A stretch of DNA of 64,000 nucleotides, taken from the NCBI RefSeq assembly GCF_016817355.1, contig NZ_JADOTT010000003.1, positions 225,001 to 289,000 of the forward strand, in the 5' to 3' direction. The DNA comes from Maricaulis parjimensis. Its GTDB lineage: Bacteria; Pseudomonadota; Alphaproteobacteria; Caulobacterales; Maricaulaceae. The notes under the pieces were generated by a model. It was given only the letters and a program-made list of their open reading frames with translations, had not been told where the DNA came from and made no database searches. The translations under genes and the position numbers were made by a program. Positions 18,434 through 26,358 of this stretch are shown here, piece by piece; position 1 is the first letter of the stretch; each line of letters begins with the position of its first letter.

Positions 18434-20214
18434 GCCACCCGTCCCGTCGACATTCGCGGAATATGGCTAAGCGGATTCTCCTGCACGGGCGAGGCGTGGA
18501 GCTCGCCGGACAAATAGGCGCGCTGGATTTCCATGATATCGGCGAATACTGCTTCGGCGGTCGGCCAGCGGCCCGCACCCTTGCCCTGAACGGACACGGT
18601 GCGCTGGGGCATGCGGATCAGGAAGCCATTGCCTTCATTGACCAGTCCGGCAAAGGGGTGGTCCTTCGGCAGGGCCTCGATATCGACCCGGGCTTCGACC
18701 CGGCCATCGGGGGTGACGTCGCAGCGGGCGACCTGTTTGAAGACCAGTCCCTGTTCTTGCACCGCCTTGATCCGCTGCGCGCTGAGATCATTCAGGCTTT
18801 CACACGGAATCTGGTCAGGGGCGAGGGTCACGCCGAAGGCATGACGGATGATGATGGAGAGCTTGTCCGCAGCATCCAGACCATCCAGGTCCGTGCTCGG
18901 ATCGGCCTCGGCAAAACCCAGCCGCTGGGCTTCGGCCACGGCATCCGCGAGGCGAACGCCTTGCTGCATCTGGCCGAAGATGAAATTGCACGTCCCGTTC
19001 ATCACACCTTCCACCGACAGGATGGAACCCTGCTGGTTAAGCAGGTCGATCAGTTCGAGAACCGGCACACCACCGCCCACGGCCGCGGAATAGCGCAGTT
19101 CACGGCCGTGCTGGCGGGCCAGATCGTGCAGACGATCCAGATCCAGCGCGACGACGGCCTTGTTGGCGGACACGAGGTGGTGGCCCTCGCGCAGCACGGT
19201 CTGGCTCAGCGAGCGGGCGATATCCGTGCCACCCATGGCTTCCACGACGATATCGGGATCGCCGGCGAGTGCTTCAGCCGGATCATTGGTGAATTGGAGT
19301 TCCGGTGCCTTGGCGGCGTGCTGGGCCGGATCGCGGACGAGGACCGGGCCCAGTTCGAACCGGCCGGGATGGGCCAGGAGGTGCGAGCACACGCCGGCAC
19401 CCACGGCACCATGGCCGAGTACGGCCACGCGCAGACGTTTGGGCGTTTCCACCGGACCGGCTTGTTTTTCCACCGCAGCGATGCGCGTGGCGAACGGGCT
19501 GCCCAGGGCGGCGACCTCGATCACGACATTGTTCTGCTTGGCGCGGAAGATGGCCTTTTCCTGCACCAGGCCGCGGCTCACCTTGGCGGCTTCGTCATAG
19601 TCCAGCTGGTCCAGGCGGACGGCATCCGGGTTCTTGGCCGGATCGTCCGTATAGACGCCATCGACATCCTTGATCAGGCGGACGCGGTCGGCGCCCAGCC
19701 AGTGCGAGAATTCCACAGCCGTCAGGTCCGTGCCGCCCCGGCCCAGGGTGACAGGCCCCTCAGCCCCCTCACCGAAGAAGCCCGGCGCAACGATGACGTC
19801 GGCGGTTTCGAAATAGGCCAGGACACGGTCGGCATCGAGACCGGTCAGATTGGCGTCGAGTGCTTCACCATCAGCACGCAGATCCATTTCATGCGGGTCC
19901 AGGACCGCGGAGGGCACGCCAGAGCGCTGCAGCGCCAGACCCATCAGGGCTGCAGACTTGAGCTCGCCACAGCGTACGAGGCGGGCGAGAAGGGCGTCGG
20001 AACAGCCTTCGCCGACATCGCCGCCCACGGCGAACAGGGAATCGGTTTCACCCTCGAGTGCGGACACGACCGCCACGACTTTCTCGCCATTGCGCGTGTG
20101 GCGGTAGATCTCGTGGGCGGCGCGGGCGTAATCGTCCGGCTTTTGCAGAACCGAACTCCCGAATTTGAGTACACAAAGCTTCAGCGGTTTTCGGGCATCG
20201 AGGTCGAGGGGCAT
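18430..20214 (-). CDS. thrA: Bifunctional aspartokinase-homoserine dehydrogenase without ACT domains
   Basis: 594 aa. Residues about 11-250 are an aspartokinase catalytic domain: KFGSSVL, GELKSAALMGLAL, TLGRGGTDLTA, IKDVDGVYTDDP. Residues about 260-590 are homoserine dehydrogenase: Rossmann LGHGAVGAG, ANKAVVA, AAVGGGVPVLE, GVMNGTCNFI, and the catalytic AEADPSTDLDGLDAADK. E. coli ThrA is about 820 aa because two ACT domains sit between the parts; here the join is direct, so allosteric feedback by threonine through ACT is not expected. Control may instead act through the leader peptide and terminator just upstream. Ribosome site AAGGACC lies 5-8 nt before ATG. Confidence 0.95.
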   Translation of the reverse strand: MPLDLDARKPLKLCVLKFGSSVLQKPDDYARAAHEIYRHTRNGEKVVAVVSALEGETDSLFAVGGDVGEGCSDALLARLVRCGELKSAALMGLALQRSGVPSAVLDPHEMDLRADGEALDANLTGLDADRVLAYFETADVIVAPGFFGEGAEGPVTLGRGGTDLTAVEFSHWLGADRVRLIKDVDGVYTDDPAKNPDAVRLDQLDYDEAAKVSRGLVQEKAIFRAKQNNVVIEVAALGSPFATRIAAVEKQAGPVETPKRLRVAVLGHGAVGAGVCSHLLAHPGRFELGPVLVRDPAQHAAKAPELQFTNDPAEALAGDPDIVVEAMGGTDIARSLSQTVLREGHHLVSANKAVVALDLDRLHDLARQHGRELRYSAAVGGGVPVLELIDLLNQQGSILSVEGVMNGTCNFIFGQMQQGVRLADAVAEAQRLGFAEADPSTDLDGLDAADKLSIIIRHAFGVTLAPDQIPCESLNDLSAQRIKAVQEQGLVFKQVARCDVTPDGRVEARVDIEALPKDHPFAGLVNEGNGFLIRMPQRTVSVQGKGAGRWPTAEAVFADIMEIQRAYLSGELHASPVQENPLSHIPRMSTGRVA

Positions 20215-20274
20215 GGTCTTGGTCCTTGGGTCTGGGTCTGTCTGGTGATGGTGAAGTCTGAATTTCGGGCATGA

Positions 20275-20307
20275 AAAAACCCGCTTCCCGGGGCCGGGGA
20301 GCGGGTT
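20275..20307 (-). terminator. Attenuator terminator of the thr operon
   Basis: Read on the minus strand: ACCCGCT, then CCCCGGCCCCGGG, then AGCGGGT followed by a run of six T. It lies between the leader-peptide stop (20335) and the ATG of thrA (20214), as needed for transcription attenuation. Confidence 0.85.
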
Positions 20308-20316
20308 CGGTGTGTT

Positions 20317-20335
20317 GCGGTTCTTGCTTAACCGC
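20317..20335 (-). promoter_or_regulatory. Hairpin between thr leader stop and attenuator
   Basis: Minus-strand GCGGTT-AAGCAAG-AACCGC forms a 6-bp stem that begins at the leader stop codon. A ribosome finishing the leader would cover it and a stalled one would not, so it is a candidate pause or competing hairpin. Confidence 0.5.
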
Positions 20336-20499
20336 TAGCGCACGCCGGCCGCCCCCCATGTCCAGGAGGTGGTGGTAATCATGGTAATGGTACCGAGGCC
20401 GCCATCGACCACGCAGCCGAGACCCGTCAGACCGGAACCGGTCTGGGTCGTGAAGCTGTCGATGATCATCATCTGGCGTTGCATGTCGGTCGTTTCCAT
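20335..20499 (-). CDS. thrL: Threonine operon leader peptide
   Basis: 54 codons from ATG at 20499 (internal ATGs at 20484, 20472 and 20469 are alternatives). Near the end comes GTITMITTTSWTWGAAGVR: within eleven codons there are six Thr and two Ile codons, the two amino acids whose starvation regulates threonine operons, as in enterobacterial ThrL. The stop is followed by a small hairpin and then a strong terminator before thrA. No strong ribosome site is seen. The 54-aa length exceeds the usual 21-30; a shorter version from an internal ATG is possible. Confidence 0.75.
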   Translation of the reverse strand: METTDMQRQMMIIDSFTTQTGSGLTGLGCVVDGGLGTITMITTTSWTWGAAGVR

Positions 20500-20663
20500 G
20501 ACGCGGCAAAGTGCTGCGCTTGCGAATTCATGCCAAGAAAGGCGTATTTGGCGGCCTGGGTCAAACAGTTTTTTTGTGACAGGCCGGTTTCAGCTGTCAT
20601 TCGTGCAATATTTTCTCTCAACATAACCCTAACGGAAATTCTTTTGCGCGGAGCATGAGACAA

Positions 20664-20694
20664 GAAAAAGCCCCGGCCGATCGGGCCGGGGCTG
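20664..20694 (-). terminator. Terminator after pckA
   Basis: On the minus strand AGCCCCGGCC-CGAT-CGGCCGGGGCT is followed by TTTTTC, about 25 nt beyond the pckA stop. Confidence 0.88.
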
Positions 20695-20719
20695 TTCCTG
20701 TCGCGCTCTGTGGGACGCG

Positions 20720-22345
20720 TTATTCTGCAGCTGTTTCCAGTGTCTTGGCACGGTCGCGCAGTTTCGGTGCCGCAGCCAGCACGTCGGCGCCCACATGGGC
20801 TTCGAACGTCTTGAAATTCTCGATGAACATCGAGACCAGCTTGGCGGCCTGGGTGTCATAGGCGGCCGTGTCGGCCCAGGTCGAGCGCGGGTCGAGGATG
20901 CTGTCATCCACGCCGGGCACAGAGACCGGGACCATGAAACCGAAATTCGGATCTTCGCGGAACTGGGCCGTGTTCAGGGACCCGTCCAGCGCGGCATTGA
21001 GCAGGCCGCGGGTCGCCTTGATCGGCATGCGTTGGCCGGTTCCGTAGGCCCCGCCGGTCCAGCCCGTGCTGACCAGCCAGCAATCGACATCATGCTCGGC
21101 GATCAGTTCGCGCAGCAGATTGCCATAGGCGCTGGGGTGACGCGGCATGAAGGGGGCGCCGAAACAGGTGGAGAAGGTGGCCGACGGCTCGGTCACGCCC
21201 TTTTCCGTACCGGCCACCTTGGCGGTGTAGCCGGACAGGAAGTGATACATGGCCTGGGCCGGGGTCAGCTTGGCGATCGGCGGCATGATGCCGAACGCGT
21301 CGCAGGTCAGCATGATCAGGTTTTTCGGCTGACCGCAGCGGCCGGTTTCCGACGCGTTCGGGATCGCGCTCATCGGATAGGCACCGCGGCTGTTTTCCGC
21401 CAGCGAGGCATCGTCCAGGTCGAGCTGGCGCGTTTCCTCGTCCATGACGACGTTTTCCAGCACCGTGCCCCACATTTTCGTGGTGGCGTAGATTTCCGGT
21501 TCGGCCTCGGCCGACAGGCGGATCATCTTGGCGTAGCAACCGCCCTCGAAATTGAAGAGACCGTTTTCCGACCAGCCATGCTCGTCATCACCCACCAGGG
21601 TGCGCGAGGCGTCGGCGGACAGGGTGGTCTTGCCGGTGCCGGACAGGCCGAAGAAAATTGCGGCATCATCCTCGCTGCCCACATTCACCGAGCAGTGCAT
21701 CGGCATGATCTTCTTCTTGGGCAGGAGGTAGTTGAGGATGGTAAAGACCGACTTCTTGGTCTCGCCGGCATAGGAGGTGCCACCGATCAGCACCATGCGG
21801 CGATTGAAGTCGACGGCGATCACGGTCTCCGAGCGGCAGCCATGGCGGGCCGGATCGGCCTTGAAGCTGGGCAGGTTGATGATCGTGAATTCGGCTTCGA
21901 ACCCGGTGTACTCGTCTGCAGCCGGAATGCGCAGAAGGTGCCGGATGAAGAGCGAGTGCCAGGCCAGTTCATTGACGACACGAACCGGCAGACGGTGGTC
22001 CAGATCGGCACCGCCGAACAATTGCTGGACGAAGAGTTCCTTGCCTTCCATATGGGCTTGGAAGTCCTGCCACAGGGTGTCGAAATTGCCCGGCGTGATC
22101 GAGGCGTTCTTGTCCCACCAGACCTGGTCCTCGGTCTCCGCATCGCGGACCGTGAACTTGTCCTTGGCCGAACGGCCGGTGTGGGCGCCGGTCTTCACGA
22201 CCAGCGGACCGCCTTCAGCGACCTCGCCTTCGCCGCGGCGAACAGCTTCTTCATAGAGGCGGGCTTCATTCCAGTTCAGATTGACCTGACCGGCCTTGAT
22301 ACCCAGACTCTCCAGTCCGCCATCGCGGACATCTGTATTGGACAT
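20720..22345 (-). CDS. pckA: Phosphoenolpyruvate carboxykinase (ATP)
   Basis: 541 aa from ATG at 22345, preceded by GGGGGAAG. An upstream in-frame extension is rejected because homologues begin near [11 protein letters not shown]. It converts oxaloacetate plus ATP to PEP, the first committed step of gluconeogenesis. Key motifs: [12 protein letters not shown], the oxaloacetate/metal motif [18 protein letters not shown], and the P-loop [13 protein letters not shown] at about 233-245. Length is normal. Monocistronic with its own terminator, divergent from the DUF2891 gene. Confidence 0.97.
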   Translation of the reverse strand: MSNTDVRDGGLESLGIKAGQVNLNWNEARLYEEAVRRGEGEVAEGGPLVVKTGAHTGRSAKDKFTVRDAETEDQVWWDKNASITPGNFDTLWQDFQAHMEGKELFVQQLFGGADLDHRLPVRVVNELAWHSLFIRHLLRIPAADEYTGFEAEFTIINLPSFKADPARHGCRSETVIAVDFNRRMVLIGGTSYAGETKKSVFTILNYLLPKKKIMPMHCSVNVGSEDDAAIFFGLSGTGKTTLSADASRTLVGDDEHGWSENGLFNFEGGCYAKMIRLSAEAEPEIYATTKMWGTVLENVVMDEETRQLDLDDASLAENSRGAYPMSAIPNASETGRCGQPKNLIMLTCDAFGIMPPIAKLTPAQAMYHFLSGYTAKVAGTEKGVTEPSATFSTCFGAPFMPRHPSAYGNLLRELIAEHDVDCWLVSTGWTGGAYGTGQRMPIKATRGLLNAALDGSLNTAQFREDPNFGFMVPVSVPGVDDSILDPRSTWADTAAYDTQAAKLVSMFIENFKTFEAHVGADVLAAAPKLRDRAKTLETAAE

Positions 22346-22571
22346 ACTGTCTTCCCCCAGTGAATCCGGACCGCGTGACGAGCCGGACGGGTCACTTTTC
22401 CTTGAGGCGAACGGTGTGTCGTGCACCCGTCTCGCACCTTTATATCCGGACCCCAGCAATTAGCTTGCCAGTCAATCCGAATGCTTTTGTATGATCGCGG
22501 TAGCAGATCGCCGGGGGGTGGAAAAGCCCTTACGGCACGAAGCAAATCGAAAGCAAAGCCGGGGGAAGTCC

Positions 22572-23687
22572 ATGTTATCGCGAACATTTTTGAGCGCCAT
22601 CGCGATTTTTACGTTTCATTGCAGCGACATCGCTCCAGCGCAGGCTGACAACATCATGCCGGACCAAAATCAACACTTTCTCCAGCTGGCTCTGGACTGT
22701 GTTCAGCGCGAATACCCCAACAAGATCTCCCATGTTCTCCAGTCAGATTCGGACGCCCGGACACCCCGCGCGCTTCACCCCGCTTTCTACGGCTGTTTTG
22801 ACTGGCATTCCGCCGTGCACGGGCACTGGCTGATGGTCCGTCTCCTGCGCCTGGATCCCGACAATGCGCTCGCCGAAGCCGCAACGGCGGCGCTGGATGC
22901 CAATCTCACGCCGCAAAACATGATCGGGGAAGTGGCCTATTTCCAGGCTGAGGGCCGGGCCTCCTATGAACGGCCCTACGGACTGGCCTGGCTGCTCCAG
23001 CTGGATGCGGAATTGCGCGAATGGGACGATCCGCGCGCCGAGCGTTGGCGCACGGCCCTGGCGCCCCTGGTCGATGTGGTGGCTGACCGTTATCGCTCCT
23101 GGTTGCCCAATCTCCTCTATCCGATCCGGATCGGAACCCATAACCAGTCGGCCTTTGGCTTCGCGCTGGCGCTGGACTGGGCGCGCACGGCCGGGGATGC
23201 AGACCTGGAAGCGCTGCTGGTCGCCAAATCCCTGGAATTCCATGCCGGTGACGTCAATTGCCCGATCGGCTATGAGCCTTCGGGTGAGGATTTCCTGTCC
23301 CCCTGCCTGATGGAGGCTGATCTCATGCGCCGGGTTCTGCCGCAGGATGATTTCGCGTCCTGGCTGACAGGCTTCCTGCCGGGCATTCCCACGGATGGAA
23401 GTGCCGACTGGCTCGTGCCGGGACAGGTGCTCGATCCCAGTGATGGCAAATTGGTGCATCTGGACGGGGTGAACCTGTCGCGCGCCTGGAATCTGGACGC
23501 GATTGCCCATGCCTTGCCCGAGGGCGATGACCGCATTCCGGCGCTGCTGGCGGCTGCGCAAGTGCATGGCGAGACCGGGATCGCCTCGGTGACCGGTGAT
23601 GATTATGCCGGCGGCCACTGGCTCGCCAGTTTCGCCACTTATTATGTCACGGGCCGCGGCCGCGAAGCGCCGGCGCCGTCGAACTAG
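22572..23687 (+). CDS. DUF2891 family secreted protein
   Basis: 371 aa from ATG at 22572, chosen for the GGGGGAAG 6 nt upstream and the signal peptide that then starts the protein (MLSRTFLSAIAIFTF..., cleavage near AQA). The mature part shows HPAFYGCFDWHSAVHGHW, typical of DUF2891, and a helical alpha/alpha-barrel pattern (AWLLQLDAELREW and similar). Biochemical role unknown. Stop is 6 nt from the convergent pirin gene. A weak promoter-like TTGCCA is seen at 22465. Confidence 0.8.
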   Translation: MLSRTFLSAIAIFTFHCSDIAPAQADNIMPDQNQHFLQLALDCVQREYPNKISHVLQSDSDARTPRALHPAFYGCFDWHSAVHGHWLMVRLLRLDPDNALAEAATAALDANLTPQNMIGEVAYFQAEGRASYERPYGLAWLLQLDAELREWDDPRAERWRTALAPLVDVVADRYRSWLPNLLYPIRIGTHNQSAFGFALALDWARTAGDADLEALLVAKSLEFHAGDVNCPIGYEPSGEDFLSPCLMEADLMRRVLPQDDFASWLTGFLPGIPTDGSADWLVPGQVLDPSDGKLVHLDGVNLSRAWNLDAIAHALPEGDDRIPALLAAAQVHGETGIASVTGDDYAGGHWLASFATYYVTGRGREAPAPSN

Positions 23688-23693
23688 ACTGGG

Positions 23694-24596
23694 TCAGCCC
23701 GGTTTTGCGGGCAGGGGAATGTGTTCCTGCTCATGGGGCGGCAGGGTGAAGCGTCCATTTTCCGGGAAGCCGGACTTGGCCGCTTCTGCCCAATCCTGTC
23801 GGGCCTGATCGATATGCGCCTGGTCGGTTGCGACCAGATTCCAGTCGATCAGGCGCGGGCCCAGCGACTGGCCGCCGGAAATCATGATCCGGCTGTCGCT
23901 GAGCGCTTTGAGCTCTGCCGATCCGCCAGGCTCCAGCACCGCCATCTCGCCGGGTTTCAGCGGCTGTCCGTCAATCGTCACATCACCGGTCACCAGATAT
24001 ATCGAGACTTCCTCATGATCGAGATCGATCCGGCTGGTCGCACCGGCCGGGGCTTCGCCATGCAGGTAGACAATCGGTGAGAACACTTCGACCGGGGAGG
24101 TCTGGTCCCAGGCTGTGCCCAGGATCAGCACATAGTCGATCCCGTCCCGGGTGAAACGCGGCAGGCTGTCGGCACCATGATGGAAGAAGGCCGGTTCCAT
24201 GTCTTGCAGATCTTCCGGCAGGGCGACCCAGGTCTGGATGCCGAACATGTCATGCCCGGCTTCGCGCTCTTCCGGCGGCGTCCGTTCCGAATGCACCACA
24301 CCGCGTCCGGCGGTCATCCAGTTCACATCGCCCGGGCGGATCACCTGTTCCACACCCAGATTGTCCCGATGGCCCAGAGCGCCTTCGAACAGATAGGTGA
24401 CCGTGGCCAGGCCGATATGCGGGTGCGGACGGACATCGATCCCGTCACCCGGCGCGAACCGGGCCGGACCCATCTGGTCGAAGAAAATGAAGGGTCCGAC
24501 CATGCGGTGTCCCGGAGCGGGCAGGACGCGTTTGACTTCGAAACCGCCCAGATCGCGCGTTCGTCCTTCGATGATCCGTGTCAGTGTCTGTGTCAC
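23694..24596 (-). CDS. Pirin family protein
   Basis: 300 aa from GTG at 24596 with AGGGAGA upstream; the much longer frame continuing to 26195 is antisense to the peptidase gene. Bicupin with the metal site HPHIGLATVTYLFEG and the ...GRGVVHSERTP... motif near residue 100 in the first cupin. Pirins bind iron and act as redox-sensitive cofactors or quercetin dioxygenases; which applies here is unknown. Confidence 0.9.
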   Translation of the reverse strand: MTQTLTRIIEGRTRDLGGFEVKRVLPAPGHRMVGPFIFFDQMGPARFAPGDGIDVRPHPHIGLATVTYLFEGALGHRDNLGVEQVIRPGDVNWMTAGRGVVHSERTPPEEREAGHDMFGIQTWVALPEDLQDMEPAFFHHGADSLPRFTRDGIDYVLILGTAWDQTSPVEVFSPIVYLHGEAPAGATSRIDLDHEEVSIYLVTGDVTIDGQPLKPGEMAVLEPGGSAELKALSDSRIMISGGQSLGPRLIDWNLVATDQAHIDQARQDWAEAAKSGFPENGRFTLPPHEQEHIPLPAKPG

Positions 24597-24710
24597 GCCT
24601 GCTCTCCCTGTGTTGTCTGTGCGGCCATTCGCGGCGGATTGCACCACCGTCACTTGCGCCGTCGTTTCAGGCCCGCATAGTGGCCGCGTCCAATGTGTGG
24701 GGAGGTCCCG

Positions 24711-26111
24711 ATGAAAGCAATTGTCGCGCTTGGAATGACCGTTTTTCTGTCTGCGGAAACAATGGCCCAGGAGCGTTTCGAAATCCCGGAGGATGTCGCT
24801 GCCACGGCGCAGGGTCTCGTGGAGACCGCGCTCGACAGTGATCTGGGGTATGAGATCGTGGAATCCCTGACCACCCAGGTCGGCCCGCGCCTCGCCGGGT
24901 CGGAAGCGGAAGCCCGCGCCCGCGTCTGGGGTGAAACGCTGGGGGAAGTGCTCGGCTTTGACCGGGTCACCGTGGAAGACTTCACCATGCCCTTCTGGGA
25001 TCGCGGTGAGCTGACCATCACGATGACGGCTCCTTATGAGCAGGATCTCTACGGCACCGCCCTGGGCGGGTCCGGCACGGGCGAGTTTGAATCCGGCATC
25101 GTCTATTTCCGCACGGTCGATGATCTCATCGCCGTGGAGGATGGTGCGCTGGAGGGGCAGATCGCCTTCATTGATGGCGACATGATGGTGCCCAGCCAGA
25201 CAGGCGCCGGTTATGGTCCCGCCAATCAACGCCGCCGCATTGGCTGGCAGCATGCCGAGCGGGCCGGGGCCAGCGCCCTTGTGGTCCGCTCCGTGGGTTC
25301 GGACAGCCATCGCTTTCCGCACACCGGCATGATGAGTGCCATGAATGGCCGCTGGGCCGAAATCCCGGTCATCGCGATCTCCAATCCGGATGCCGACCAT
25401 CTGCGCCGCCTGCACGAATCCGGCACGCCAATCTCGCTGAGCGTGGATTCCACCGCCGGCTGGCATGGAGATGTGACCAGCGGCAATGTCGTGCTGGAAC
25501 TGACCGGCCGGGAAAACCCGGACGAGATCGTTCTGATCGGTGGTCATCTGGATAGCTGGGATCTGGGTACGGGCGCGGTCGATGACGGCGCCGGCGTGGC
25601 GATCACCACCGCTGCCGCTGCCCTGATCGCGGATCTGCCGGAACGTCCGCGCCGGACCATTCGCGTCGTCATGTTCGGCGCTGAGGAAGTCGGCCTTCTG
25701 GGTGCCTTCGCCTATGCGGAGCAGCATGCAGACGAAGTCGACAATCACGTACTGGCAACCGAATCCGATTTCGGCGCCCGCACGATCTGGCAATTCGTCT
25801 CCAATGTGTCCGATGACGCGACGCCGGCGGTAGATGCGATCGGGCGCATCATCGCGCCGCTGGGGATTATCCGCGGCGGGTCCGACGAGCCGGGCGGCGG
25901 CCCGGACATCATTCCGCTGGCCATGGCCGGTGTTCCGACCGTGCGTCTCAACCAGAACGGCACGGATTATTTCGACCTGCACCACACGCCGGATGACACG
26001 CTCGACAAGATCGATCCGGACGAGCTGGCCCAGAATGTCGCCGCCTATGCGGCCCTGGTCTATCTCGCCGCGGAACTGGACGTCGATTTCCGCGAGAGCG
26101 GTGAGGAGTAA
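24711..26111 (+). CDS. Secreted M28 family metallopeptidase
   Basis: 466 aa from ATG at 24711, preceded by GGGGAGG. Signal peptide MKAIVALGMTVFLSAETMA. A protease-associated insertion occupies about 120-240. The M28 dinuclear zinc site follows: GGHLDSW (H about 279), GAVDDGAG (D about 291), GAEEVGLLG (E about 325), ESDFG (D about 353) and DLHHTPDDT. Predicted aminopeptidase or carboxypeptidase releasing amino acids in the periplasm or outside. Confidence 0.92.
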   Translation: MKAIVALGMTVFLSAETMAQERFEIPEDVAATAQGLVETALDSDLGYEIVESLTTQVGPRLAGSEAEARARVWGETLGEVLGFDRVTVEDFTMPFWDRGELTITMTAPYEQDLYGTALGGSGTGEFESGIVYFRTVDDLIAVEDGALEGQIAFIDGDMMVPSQTGAGYGPANQRRRIGWQHAERAGASALVVRSVGSDSHRFPHTGMMSAMNGRWAEIPVIAISNPDADHLRRLHESGTPISLSVDSTAGWHGDVTSGNVVLELTGRENPDEIVLIGGHLDSWDLGTGAVDDGAGVAITTAAAALIADLPERPRRTIRVVMFGAEEVGLLGAFAYAEQHADEVDNHVLATESDFGARTIWQFVSNVSDDATPAVDAIGRIIAPLGIIRGGSDEPGGGPDIIPLAMAGVPTVRLNQNGTDYFDLHHTPDDTLDKIDPDELAQNVAAYAALVYLAAELDVDFRESGEE

Positions 26112-26155
26112 ATTCTCCCAATACGCGAATTTCGCGAAATTCAGATGAATTGTCA

Positions 26156-26185
26156 GAGGCGGGCTGCGCATGCGGCCCGCCTTTT
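26156..26185 (+). terminator. Terminator after the M28 peptidase
   Basis: AGGCGGGC-TGCGCATGC-GGCCCGCCT stem followed by TTTT, 45 nt past the stop. The rest of the gap to 26358 shows no other element I can support. Confidence 0.8.
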
Positions 26186-26358
26186 GATTTGCCATGAAAT
26201 GGCCTCAGTTGAACCCCGGTTCAGGCCCTCTTCGCCCCGATTTCGTCGCAAATGCCACCTATCCCTTAACTGTTCTCGCGCCTGGGGGGGTGCTGAACCG
26301 AGAGGGATGTAGGTCAGCATGATCCGGACGGGGTGTTCCGGATGACGAGAGGCAGCAC

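Noticed and set aside
18334-20274. Plus-strand frame of 646 codons
   Set aside because: Antisense to thrA, with Gly/Arg/His-rich composition typical of GC-rich shadow frames.
20469-20663. 64-codon minus-strand frame upstream of thrA
   Set aside because: It overlaps the thr leader in another frame, shows no ribosome site and no recognisable protein; the Thr-rich leader is the better explanation.
23694-26195. A continuous minus-strand frame of 833 codons
   Set aside because: Only the last 300 codons are pirin. The rest is antisense to the M28 peptidase gene and lacks family features; a GTG with a good ribosome site at 24596 gives the normal pirin length.
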